From UBA4729 sp038236865 (GTDB lineage: Bacteria > Patescibacteriota > Saccharimonadia > Saccharimonadales > UBA4665), in assembly GCA_038236865.1 (NCBI GenBank), contig JBBRZI010000002.1, positions 28,024-92,023 of the forward strand: a stretch of DNA of 64,000 bases, given 5' to 3'. The notes beneath the pieces are model-generated. The model did not search any database. It was not told the origin of the DNA and worked only from the letters and a program-made list of their open reading frames with translations. How positions within the stretch are numbered: the first letter of the stretch is position 1; the number at the start of each line of letters is the position of its first letter. The position numbers were made by a program, and so were the translations under genes. Positions 51,622-59,920 of this stretch are shown here, piece after piece.

Positions 51622-52655
51622 TAATCGACACTATTTTCCCAAGTTGCGCAGATAACTTCTTGTAGTGTTTCAACGACACCGCCTAAATTAGCGAGTGTCA
51701 GTTCTTGCGATTGAGGGTTCCCGATAATCGGGGTGCCGATTCTGGCGCGCTGAATGTCGTAATCCGCGTTACTAGCTGTGGCGCTATCTAGCCTCATAAT
51801 CGGGTTTGATTTTTCTTCAACTGGTGAAGCGGCAGTGTTGTCGCTAGCTGCGAAGCGGACTAGCTGGTCGGTCGCGTAAGCTGGAAATTTTGTAAGTCTT
51901 TCGATGACGACTGACCGCTCGGTCTCACCGTCTTCCACCTTGTCGCGATACAGCACCGCACCATAGGTTTCGGCTTCGGGTACGCACGGGTCATCCATCA
52001 AACGCGCTGTGAGTTTAAATTCATTGCTGGAAGTGCCAGTTTTTTCGCCGAGGTATTGAATAAGTTGGACTAACGTTTCAGTTTCACCGTTAAGGGAATC
52101 GGCTTGGGGACTAAGCCCGGCCAGGCTGGCGAGTAATTCCGCCACTTGCACGTCTTCCAGACTGCCCAGGGGCAGTTCGCCGGCATCATACATTTCATAC
52201 GAACTAGGCTCGCCAGGCAGGTAGACTTTGCGGATGGTAAGGGGCTGCTCTCCATTGGAACCAGACAAGTGCATCACCATAAAAGGTGTGCTGGTGTCTT
52301 GAGTGGCCAGTAAGCCAACATCATAGTGTAGTCTGTACGCTGCCACGGTGCGTACTCTATCCATGAACGAATCATCGTCTTCAAATTCTGGTTCCGTAAT
52401 GCTCTGTTTAGCTGTTTCGTGTTGGTGCCAGCCATCGATTATCTCTGGTGGTAATCCAGCCAAGTGCGGCGTGACAGCACAGCCGTAAGCGAGGGTAGCC
52501 GTCTCGCTGGATAAAACGGTGATCATATCGCGCAGTTCATCATTCTCGAAGATACCGGCAATGGTGCCAAAAACTTCTTCTGACTCGGAAGTGATGTAAA
52601 CGCCTTCGATCTCTTCTACTAAAAGTGGATCCATTTCGGAGAAGTAACCGGACAT
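51621..52655 (-). CDS. Acidic soluble protein of unknown function
   Basis: 344 residues. TATTAT (52662-52667) lies 6 nt before ATG on this strand with no Shine-Dalgarno (leaderless pattern). The protein is strongly acidic (for example MDPLLVEEIEGV, EPEFEDDDSF) with no signal peptide, TM segment or recognised motif. Segments such as YRLHYDVGLLATQDTSTPFMVMHLSG suggest a folded alpha-beta core. Codon use is like its neighbours. It does not look like a transferred gene, and I cannot assign a role. Confidence 0.65.
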   Translation of the reverse strand: MSGYFSEMDPLLVEEIEGVYITSESEEVFGTIAGIFENDELRDMITVLSSETATLAYGCAVTPHLAGLPPEIIDGWHQHETAKQSITEPEFEDDDSFMDRVRTVAAYRLHYDVGLLATQDTSTPFMVMHLSGSNGEQPLTIRKVYLPGEPSSYEMYDAGELPLGSLEDVQVAELLASLAGLSPQADSLNGETETLVQLIQYLGEKTGTSSNEFKLTARLMDDPCVPEAETYGAVLYRDKVEDGETERSVVIERLTKFPAYATDQLVRFAASDNTAASPVEEKSNPIMRLDSATASNADYDIQRARIGTPIIGNPQSQELTLANLGGVVETLQEVICATWENSVD

Positions 52656-52750
52656 CTATGGATAATACCATAAAGATTGCTTAAGTCAAATGCTTCCGAT
52701 TAGGCCGGTGCAATATATGTTAAACTAAGTAAAGTAAGCAACAAACAAAT

Positions 52751-53809
52751 ATGAAACAATCACCTAAAAAACGCGGCCGACCACCGAAGGTTAACCTACT
52801 TACTAGGAGCCCGCGCCTGCACGTGTCACACCGCCGGCACTCTTTCAAATTGCTACCGCATGCCTCCACGTCGTATCCGCTACTGGCGATGATGTTGCTG
52901 TGTGTGGGCGTGCTGTTGGCCAGCTGGACGCACCTGGCGGCGGCCGAGAACTACGATGTCCTAGCTAGTGTACCCGGAGTACCGCCCGCCTCGGCAGCGA
53001 CGATTACTGCTCCCGTCGCTGGAACTCATGTGTATGTCACCCCCATAACAGTCACCGGCAGTTGTCCAATCGGCAGTTATGTCTCGCTCCAACGTAATGA
53101 CGTGTTCAGCGGGGTTGGACTGTGTAGCGCCACGGGTAGCTTCAGCATTTCGACTGATTTATTCGTCGGCACCAACCAGCTCCAAGTTAAAGTGTTTAGT
53201 AAGGCCGATTTGCCCGGTCCACTCAGTGCGCCAATAACCGTCTATTACGATCCGCCAGCGTCGTCCGTCACGCCGGGTCGTTCTGCCGTCGGTACGTCTA
53301 CCCAAACTGGCAGCGGCGCCGATAACGTGCCGCCCGCCCAAGCCTTGGTACTGACAAGTACTTTCTTGTTTAGGGGGCACTACGCTGGAGATCCGCTTAC
53401 CTACCAAGTGCTGTTAACGGGCGGGCAAGCGCCCTATGCAATCGCGGTCGAGTGGGGTGATGGTCAGCGGTCATTGATGAGCCGTACCGATAGCGGTAGT
53501 TTTGAGCTGACGCATACCTATCAAAAAGCCGGTGATCCGCAAAGTGGCTATCTGGTCAGTGTGACGGTGACTGATGCGGCCGGCCAGCAAACAAACTTAC
53601 AGTTGCTGTCTATTATTACCGTTAAACCCAGTACAGAGATTGTCCAAGCGGGCATTATGGGTAGCAGCGGCAAGGATCTGATTAAGCACGCACTGCGCTT
53701 CATCGTGCCCCTGTACGGTGGGGCAGTTGTGATGGTCGCATCGTTTTGGCTGGGTGAACGCTACGAGTTTTCTTACTTGCGCCACACCCATCGTCTCCGG
53801 CACGTCTAA
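52751..53809 (+). CDS. Surface protein with Ig-like and PKD domains, paralogue of 47386-48306
   Basis: 352 residues. A basic cytosolic N-terminus (KKRGRPPK, an AT-hook-like string, then RHSFK) leads to a signal anchor (about 41-60, YPLLAMMLLCVGVLLASW). The Ig-like domain has ATITAPVAGTHVYVTPITVTGSCPIG and DLFVGTNQLQVKVFSKADLPGP. A Gly/Thr-rich linker follows, then a PKD-like domain with AIAVEWGDGQRS and LTHTYQKAG. C-terminal TM about 320-337 with basic tail. Domain order matches the other gene, so the pair arose by duplication. TAAACT at about 52720 could be its -10. Confidence 0.76.
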   Translation: MKQSPKKRGRPPKVNLLTRSPRLHVSHRRHSFKLLPHASTSYPLLAMMLLCVGVLLASWTHLAAAENYDVLASVPGVPPASAATITAPVAGTHVYVTPITVTGSCPIGSYVSLQRNDVFSGVGLCSATGSFSISTDLFVGTNQLQVKVFSKADLPGPLSAPITVYYDPPASSVTPGRSAVGTSTQTGSGADNVPPAQALVLTSTFLFRGHYAGDPLTYQVLLTGGQAPYAIAVEWGDGQRSLMSRTDSGSFELTHTYQKAGDPQSGYLVSVTVTDAAGQQTNLQLLSIITVKPSTEIVQAGIMGSSGKDLIKHALRFIVPLYGGAVVMVASFWLGERYEFSYLRHTHRLRHV

Positions 53810-53859
53810 GATCGGCTATTAGCCGTGATCTCAGCCTGAGCTGTGTTAAAATAATGCAT

Positions 53860-55215
53860 ATGCTTGATAAATTTAAGAGTGCCGGCACCGGCTTGGCACA
53901 CAAGGCGCTCGGTGGTGCTAAAAAAGTATCGACTACGGCTTCAGCTAAAGTTTCGACAACCTTGCGGGCCCGCGCTCAGAAACAGAATGAAGAGTATTTG
54001 GTAGCGCTTGATATTGGTACTGAGTTCGTCAAGGCGCTCGTCGGCAAAGTCGATAAAGCAGCCGGCACGATCGAAGTTATCGGCGTGGGCCGTGCCCACC
54101 AATCGCTCAGTGACATGCAGGCTGGTGCGATATCCGATATCGCTGGTGTCGTCGAGAATTGCGACAAAGCCCTCAGTGCTGCCGAAGCCGAAGCCGGTGT
54201 CAGTGTGCGCTCAGCTATCATCGGTATTGCCGGTGAACTCGTGAAGGGTACGACGACGACGGTGCGGGTAGCTCGCAAAAACCCGACCACGCCGCTCGAT
54301 GTTACCGAAATGGAAAAGGTTATCAATCTGGTGCAAGCCCGGGCCGAAAAGCGCGCCAAGCAGCAACTCGCTTGGGAGCTTGGTGGCAAGTCGGTCGAAG
54401 TCCGTTTGGTTAACTCCGCCCTCGTCAGTATTGAGATCGACGGCTACCCCGTCACGAACCCAATTGGCTTCCAGGGTAAAGACGTTGTTGTCCAACTGTA
54501 CACGGCCTTTGCACCCCTTATTCACATCGGCGCGCTCGAAAAGACCGCCCAAGAACTCGATCTCGACTTGCTGGCCGTTGCCGCCGAACCCTTTGCCGTT
54601 GCCCGGGCCGTAATCGGCAATAACCCAAATCAAAACCTCAGCGCCATCTTGATGGACGTCGGTGGCGGCACGACCGACATTGCCGTCGTCAATGACGGTG
54701 GCGTCCAGGGTACCAAAATGTTTGGTATTGGCGGCCGGGCCTATACTCGGGCGATTGAGCGCGATTTGAGTGTCGAGTTCGATCAGGCCGAGGAGCTCAA
54801 GCTTGGACTAGGCACCAACAAAATTCCGGCCCAAAAGCGCTCCGTTATCGAAGAAGCTCTCGGCAGCACCGCCGACACCTGGTTGAGTGGTGTTGAACTC
54901 GCCTTGGCGGAATTTACCAAACTCGATCATCTGCCGCACCGCATATTCTTGTGTGGTGGTGGTGCCTCACTCGACTTGCTTATGGACAGGCTCAAAACAG
55001 ATTGGTACAAGAAACTACCATTTACGCGCATGCCGAGCGTTAATTTTATTCGCCCCGACCAAGTAGCGGGCGTTACCGATACCACTGGCAAGATCACCGA
55101 CCACACGTTCATCACTGCCATGGGCTTGCTCAGGGTCGGTATGGACACGCTGCAATTTAGCAGTGGTGCCAGCGGTTCGATCAGAGATAGAATAGATAAG
55201 ATGCTTAGCGTATAA
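53860..55215 (+). CDS. FtsA-like actin-family protein
   Basis: 451 residues from ATG 53860; TAAAAT (53847-53852) ends 7 nt before it (an ATG two codons earlier is too close to the box). Actin-fold elements: LVALDIGTEFVKALVG (phosphate 1), SHS2-like 1C subdomain at about 80-190, ILMDVGGGTTDIAVV (phosphate 2), and RIFLCGGGASLDLLMDRL (adenosine motif). FtsA tethers FtsZ to the membrane; PilM is a related alternative. The basic N-terminal extension (about 1-45) might bind membrane, but no clear C-terminal amphipathic FtsA helix is seen. The next gene is a TM protein, a typical pairing in Patescibacteria. Confidence 0.82.
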   Translation: MLDKFKSAGTGLAHKALGGAKKVSTTASAKVSTTLRARAQKQNEEYLVALDIGTEFVKALVGKVDKAAGTIEVIGVGRAHQSLSDMQAGAISDIAGVVENCDKALSAAEAEAGVSVRSAIIGIAGELVKGTTTTVRVARKNPTTPLDVTEMEKVINLVQARAEKRAKQQLAWELGGKSVEVRLVNSALVSIEIDGYPVTNPIGFQGKDVVVQLYTAFAPLIHIGALEKTAQELDLDLLAVAAEPFAVARAVIGNNPNQNLSAILMDVGGGTTDIAVVNDGGVQGTKMFGIGGRAYTRAIERDLSVEFDQAEELKLGLGTNKIPAQKRSVIEEALGSTADTWLSGVELALAEFTKLDHLPHRIFLCGGGASLDLLMDRLKTDWYKKLPFTRMPSVNFIRPDQVAGVTDTTGKITDHTFITAMGLLRVGMDTLQFSSGASGSIRDRIDKMLSV

Positions 55216-55226
55216 TTAACACCACA

Positions 55227-56933
55227 ATGGCAACTCCAAACAAAGACACAATTTATATAGACATCGACGATGAAATCACCGGCATCATCGATAAAATCCG
55301 GGCCAGCAACGGCAAAATAATCGCGCTGGTGCTGCCCAAGCGCGCCAGTGTATTTCAAAGTATCGTCAACATGAAGCTGCTCAAGCGCAGCGCCGACGAT
55401 GTTAAAAAGCACATCGTGCTCATAACTAGCGAGTCTGGGCTGCTGCCGCTGGCCGGTGCCGTCGGCCTGCACGTCGCCAAAACCCTCCAAACTAAGCCGG
55501 AGATTCCAGCTGCCCCCCAATTCGATGATCACGAAGAAACCATCGAGGAAGCGGGGGATATGGCCGAGTCGTTACCCCTGACCGTAACCGATGGCAATCG
55601 CCCAATCGGTGAACTCGCTGGCTTAACGGGTGCTGCGGTCGTCGCTGACGACGTTGAGACGCTTGTAATCGATGATGAACCGGCCGCGATAGCTACAGCT
55701 GCCGCAGTAACACCTAAACTCAAGAAGAACAAAAAGTTAGCCATACCGAACTTCGAGCGCTTCCGCGTGCTGCTGGTCGGCGGTGTATTGTTGCTAATTG
55801 CACTGATTGTTGGCCTGGTGTTCGCTCTGAACGTACTACCTAAAGCTGCTATCACTATCACCACGAACGCCAGCGACGTGAACGTCGGCCTGAACGTGAA
55901 CCTCGACACCACCGCCCAAACCCTTGACCTGGCAACCTCCACCGTTCCTGCTAAACAAGTTCAATCCCCAAAGACGACCACCCAATCCACGCCAGCGACT
56001 GGCCAAAAGAACACTGGCGATAAAGCCATCGGTGATGCTTCTTTCAGAACGAGCAATTGTGTTGGCGACCTGCCCGCTCCTGTCCCAGCATTTACTGGCA
56101 TGAGCTCTAATAACTTGACCTACATTACACAATCACAAGCGACGTTTAGCCCAAAGCTGATTGGCGCGAAATGTGTCTACGCGACTGACGCTGTCAAAAT
56201 AATTGCCCAAAATGGTGGTGCTCAATACAATGTCGACACAGGGACAAGTTTTACGACAGCTAATCGGAGTGAATTGGCTGCGAGCACCCCGAGTGGCGCT
56301 AAGGGTGGTACCGACAATATCGTCAAGGTAGTTAGCCAAACAGATATCGATACCGCCACCCAGAAAATGGCTACACAAGACAGTAGTGGAGTTAAACAGG
56401 ATCTGCAGGCTCAACTTGGTACCGCTGGCTATACCCCAATTGCTGCGACCTTTAGTGCCGGGACGCCAGCTATTACGACGAGTGCCAGCGCTGGTAGTAC
56501 CGTCGATACGGTTACCGTTACCCAAGTTACGACCTACACGATGCTCGGTGCCAAGCAGACAGACCTGAAGGCACTCATCGACAATGACGTGAAGACACAA
56601 ATTGATACTGAAAAGCAGAGTATCTTGAGTGAGGGATTGGCGGACGCGAAGTACAAGGTCAATGCTGTTACTACCTCTGGCGCCCAAGTTGCTCTGCAAA
56701 CGGTCGCTACGGCGGGGCCCGATTTGAACGTCAACGATATCAAGCAAAAATCGGCCGGTAAAAAAGGTGGCGATATCAAGCGCTTGCTCCAGGAGAACCC
56801 CGGCGTGACTGACGTCAACGTCAAACTCAGCCCGTTCTGGGTACAATCCGTGCCGAAGAAGATAACCAAAATAACCGTTACGATTGCAAAACCCACAGCG
56901 CCCATTGCTTCGCCCAATGTCAATAAGCCTTGA
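55227..56933 (+). CDS. Baseplate-J-like/PilN-type membrane protein
   Basis: 568 residues. The cytosolic N-terminal domain (about 1-100; IDIDDEITGIIDKIRASNGKIIALVLPKRASVFQSI) resembles the first part of proteins annotated as baseplate J-like in Patescibacteria. An acidic linker is followed by one TM helix (about 176-197, VLLVGGVLLLIALIVGLVFAL) and a large extracytoplasmic domain with repeated beta segments and a C-terminal GGDIKRLLQENPGVTDVNVKLSPFW, typical of J-like domains. TATAAT lies 10 nt before the ATG. Possible role: envelope complex recruited by the FtsA-like protein. Function not established. Confidence 0.72.
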   Translation: MATPNKDTIYIDIDDEITGIIDKIRASNGKIIALVLPKRASVFQSIVNMKLLKRSADDVKKHIVLITSESGLLPLAGAVGLHVAKTLQTKPEIPAAPQFDDHEETIEEAGDMAESLPLTVTDGNRPIGELAGLTGAAVVADDVETLVIDDEPAAIATAAAVTPKLKKNKKLAIPNFERFRVLLVGGVLLLIALIVGLVFALNVLPKAAITITTNASDVNVGLNVNLDTTAQTLDLATSTVPAKQVQSPKTTTQSTPATGQKNTGDKAIGDASFRTSNCVGDLPAPVPAFTGMSSNNLTYITQSQATFSPKLIGAKCVYATDAVKIIAQNGGAQYNVDTGTSFTTANRSELAASTPSGAKGGTDNIVKVVSQTDIDTATQKMATQDSSGVKQDLQAQLGTAGYTPIAATFSAGTPAITTSASAGSTVDTVTVTQVTTYTMLGAKQTDLKALIDNDVKTQIDTEKQSILSEGLADAKYKVNAVTTSGAQVALQTVATAGPDLNVNDIKQKSAGKKGGDIKRLLQENPGVTDVNVKLSPFWVQSVPKKITKITVTIAKPTAPIASPNVNKP

Positions 56934-57339
56934 GTACGCCCTAGCTCTGGATGTGGGGACCGTCCGCATTGGCGTGGCGATTGCTTCTTTGAGCCTGCGG
57001 TTTGCGCGCCCACTGACGACGCTCGGCAACGACGATCAATTCTTTGAACGACTAGCCCACGTTATCGACGCTGAGGCCGTTGGTGTACTGGTGGTTGGTT
57101 TGCCGCGTGGGTTGGATGGGCAGGAAACTGTGCAGACGCAATATGTCCGTGATTTCGCTACGCGGCTCAAGGCCCAGACTAGCTTGCCGATTCATTTCCA
57201 AGACGAGGCGCTAACCTCGGCCAAGGCCAAGGCGGAGCTGCAAGCGCGTGGTAAAATATACCAGAAAGGCGACGTCGACGCTTTGGCCGCAACCTACATC
57301 CTCGACGATTATTTGACGCAACCGAAGGAGACTATATAA
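56917..57339 (+). CDS. ruvX: RuvX/YqgF-family pre-16S rRNA nuclease
   Basis: 140 residues from ATG 56917, inside the end of the previous gene (17-nt overlap). RNase H-like fold: LALDVGTVRIGVAIA with the first catalytic Asp, VVGLPRGLDGQET (GLP motif), FQDEALTSAKAKAEL (second acidic site, ERLTS/DERLT-like), and GDVDALAATYIL (last Asp). Roles proposed for the family are 16S rRNA 5' maturation and Holliday-junction resolution. It is immediately followed by mltG, a frequent pairing in bacteria. Length is normal. Confidence 0.93.
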   Translation: MSISLEYALALDVGTVRIGVAIASLSLRFARPLTTLGNDDQFFERLAHVIDAEAVGVLVVGLPRGLDGQETVQTQYVRDFATRLKAQTSLPIHFQDEALTSAKAKAELQARGKIYQKGDVDALAATYILDDYLTQPKETI

Positions 57340-58404
57340 ATGGCACACTACTCTGCACCTACCGACCGCCGCTTCCGCCACTTGCCACGGCGGGTGATGC
57401 TGCTGGCGGGTAGCCTATTAGTACTGGTAATTGTCAGTGCTGCTGGTGTTCGCCAACTTTATGCAACCTATTTGCAGCCGGTCAGTGCTAATCAGCAAAC
57501 CCAGCTTTTTACCGTTAAAACCGGCAGTACCGTTAAACAAATTGCCGGTGATCTGCAGTCCAAGCACTTGATTCGTAGTGCGTGGGCGCTAGATCTGTAC
57601 GTGCATAGCAAGGAGCTCGGCAGCAAACTGCAAGCGGGTACCTACGCATTTTCGCCGAGCCAAAGCACACCGGCCATCGTCAGTACTCTCACCAAAGGCA
57701 AGGTTTCGACTCGCTTGATCACGATTCTACCGGGTCGGCGTATCGACCAAATCCGGGCTGATCTAATTAATGAAGGTTTTGCGCCAGCCGATGTCGACGC
57801 TGCCCTCGACGCTGACCGCTACAATGATCTACCGACTTTGACCTACAAGCCTGCCAGTGCGCACACGCTCGAAGGCTTACTCTGGCCTGATTCATTTCAG
57901 AAGGACAGTAGCACCGATCCGGCGCTCATTATCCGCGAATCATTGGGTGAAACAGCCACGCACATGACGGCCGACACACAGGCAGCGCTGGCGGCGCAAG
58001 GTCTGTCGCCCTATCAGGGCCTGGTGCTCGCCTCGATTGTTGAACAAGAGGTCTCAAAGACGGGCGATCGTACCCAAGCCGCCCAGGTCTTTTTATCGCG
58101 TCTTAAAACCGGCATGATGTTGGGTTCGGATGTCACGGCCAATTACGGTGCCATTGCTGCCGGCCTTAACCCGAGCCTGACCTACGACTCGCCCTATAAC
58201 ACGCGGCTGCATGCCGGTTTGCCGCCGAGCCCCATCAGCACGGTGAGCGCTACGTCGCTGCAGGCTGTCGCCCATCCCGCCACGACCAGTTGGCTCTACT
58301 TTGTGGCCGGCGACGACGGTACGACCTACTTTTCGACCAATCTAGCCGATCATCAAGCTTTGGCCCAAAAGTATTGCCATAAATTGTGTAGTGCTACCAA
58401 CTAG
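57340..58404 (+). CDS. mltG: Endolytic murein transglycosylase MltG
   Basis: 354 residues. N-terminal TM (about 18-38, RVMLLAGSLLVLVIVSAAGV), a LysM-like subdomain (FTVKTGSTVKQIAGDL), and the YceG catalytic domain: EGLLWPDSF, ASIVEQEV (catalytic Glu near 233), DVTANYGAIA, SPYNTRLHAGLPPSPI and YFVAGDDGTTYFS. It cleaves nascent glycan strands at the membrane surface and so limits peptidoglycan length. It starts 1 nt after ruvX ends; AAGGAG upstream. Presence supports an active peptidoglycan machinery. Confidence 0.95.
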   Translation: MAHYSAPTDRRFRHLPRRVMLLAGSLLVLVIVSAAGVRQLYATYLQPVSANQQTQLFTVKTGSTVKQIAGDLQSKHLIRSAWALDLYVHSKELGSKLQAGTYAFSPSQSTPAIVSTLTKGKVSTRLITILPGRRIDQIRADLINEGFAPADVDAALDADRYNDLPTLTYKPASAHTLEGLLWPDSFQKDSSTDPALIIRESLGETATHMTADTQAALAAQGLSPYQGLVLASIVEQEVSKTGDRTQAAQVFLSRLKTGMMLGSDVTANYGAIAAGLNPSLTYDSPYNTRLHAGLPPSPISTVSATSLQAVAHPATTSWLYFVAGDDGTTYFSTNLADHQALAQKYCHKLCSATN

Positions 58405-58442
58405 TAACAGGGGTAAGTTGGAGCGATAACGCTACGCGGAGG

Positions 58443-58470
58443 TTGACCCGTTAGTCGCGTCTGATATAAT
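58443..58470 (+). promoter_or_regulatory. Sigma-70-type promoter with long structured leader
   Basis: TTGACC (58443-58448), 16 nt, TATAAT (58465-58470). The leader from about 58477 to the start codon is 218-263 nt and contains GTTCA/TGAAC and a perfect TTGCGTT-CGCC-AACGCAA hairpin (58541-58558). No known riboswitch consensus recognised. Confidence 0.7.
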
Positions 58471-58739
58471 TAAGCGGTAATTGCACCAGTTCATCTACGT
58501 GAACCTCGGGCATTGCATCTTCGATAGACAGTTCTAGGACTTGCGTTCGCCAACGCAAAACAGAGTAGAGATACTGCATGACGTGCGAATAATAGTAACC
58601 GGAAATCTATCATAAGATTCTACGCATTCTATAAAATGCCGGAGCATATATTAGTATTTTATCCAATTCAACTAGTCTTTCTGAACATCTCGCCTTGCCT
58701 CGGTCTGTGCTGACGGCTCGTTGGTATCGGCGGCTCCAA

Positions 58740-59786
58740 ATGAAACTGCACCGCCGAGCACTACGCCGGCGCGCGGTGCGCTTAGCTTTGCTCACGGGCA
58801 ATCTCCTGATATTAGCCACGTTGCTGGTTTTTGTATTACAGAATCCACGCACCACGGCGTCGACTAATTCGATTTTGGGCAATACTTCACAAGACCGAGC
58901 CGTGATTAACCCGCTCGACCAATTATCATCTGCCGACATTGCCTTGACGGTGGCTCGTTTGAACAACTTGCCCGAGGCAACAGCCATCAATAACCAAGCC
59001 GATTCCCAGGCCACTGAGCTGACTATGGCGCCGACGACTGATAACGTTGTCAGTAAGCCGCAAGTGGTGACAACGGCTCTCAAATCACGTAATGACATTC
59101 GGTCCTACAAAACAGTTGCCGGCGACACGATTTCCAGCTTAGCCACTAAGTTCGGTGTGACATCAGATAGTATCCGGTGGTCAAATGCCGTAGTTGGCGA
59201 TACTGTTACTATCGGCGTGGACCTGAAGATTCCGCCTGTTACCGGCATCGTTTATATTGTAAAAACGGGTGATACCATCGATAGCCTGGCCAGTAAGTAT
59301 AAAGTGAGCCAGGACCAGATTGTGGCGTATAACGATACTGAAATTACCGGCATTAAAGTGGGTGAGCAGATCTTAATTCCTAATGGCAGTTTGCCCGCCC
59401 CCGTGCTGGTGCGCGCCAGCGCCGCTAGTTCATATTCCGGTTTTGCTTGGGGCGGAGGATCACCGGTCTACGGCTCTAACGGTTATGATTACGGGTACTG
59501 TACTTGGTACGTTGCCTCGCGCATCGCTGTCCCTAGTAATTGGGGCAATGCCAACACTTGGGATAATTACGCACCACAAAGCGGCTGGATCGTCAGCTCG
59601 ACGCCGCGGGCCGGTGCCATCGGTCAATCCGACGCCGGCTACGAAGGTCATGTCGCCATCGTCGAAGAGGTCCATGACGACGGTACGATTGTATATTCAG
59701 ACATGAATGGTCTGGCTGGCTTTGGCCGCGTTGGCCGCAGTGGCTCGGTTTCGGCTTCTAAATTCCCGCACTATATCTACCGTTAA
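58740..59786 (+). CDS. Membrane-anchored LysM-CHAP peptidoglycan hydrolase
   Basis: 348 residues from ATG 58740; an upstream TTG (58695) would add 15 residues. An Arg-rich N-terminus precedes a TM/signal anchor (about 16-34, LALLTGNLLILATLLVFVLQ). Two LysM repeats follow (about 120-165, KTVAGDTISSLATKFGVTSDSI; about 170-220, YIVKTGDTIDSLASKYKVSQDQI). The C-terminal CHAP domain has YGYCTWYVASR (catalytic Cys), GHVAIVEEV (catalytic His) and VYSDMNG. Such enzymes are amidases or endopeptidases used in cell separation or in attacking a neighbour wall. Envelope neighbours (mltG) agree. Confidence 0.92.
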   Translation: MKLHRRALRRRAVRLALLTGNLLILATLLVFVLQNPRTTASTNSILGNTSQDRAVINPLDQLSSADIALTVARLNNLPEATAINNQADSQATELTMAPTTDNVVSKPQVVTTALKSRNDIRSYKTVAGDTISSLATKFGVTSDSIRWSNAVVGDTVTIGVDLKIPPVTGIVYIVKTGDTIDSLASKYKVSQDQIVAYNDTEITGIKVGEQILIPNGSLPAPVLVRASAASSYSGFAWGGGSPVYGSNGYDYGYCTWYVASRIAVPSNWGNANTWDNYAPQSGWIVSSTPRAGAIGQSDAGYEGHVAIVEEVHDDGTIVYSDMNGLAGFGRVGRSGSVSASKFPHYIYR

Positions 59787-59791
59787 AATAT

Positions 59792-59847
59792 GGTAATTGG
59801 TAATTGGTAATTGGTAATTGGTAATTGGTAATTGGTAGTTGGTAATT
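59792..59847 (+). repeat. Heptanucleotide tandem repeat, eight GGTAATT units
   Basis: Six perfect GGTAATT units, one GGTAGTT and one more GGTAATT, 56 bp in all, 74 nt upstream of obg. The period of 7 means copy changes could alter spacing of upstream signals. Confidence 0.95.
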
Positions 59848-59920
59848 TCGGGGGTAATCGGCGAACTTTACAGGGTATTCGACTAGACGAGGCGAGCGAA
59901 AACCTATACCCTAGTTAGAT

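Noticed and set aside
59787..59860. Tandem GGTAATT array as a CRISPR or phage attachment site
   Set aside because: Units are 7 bp with no spacers, no cas genes and no integrase nearby.
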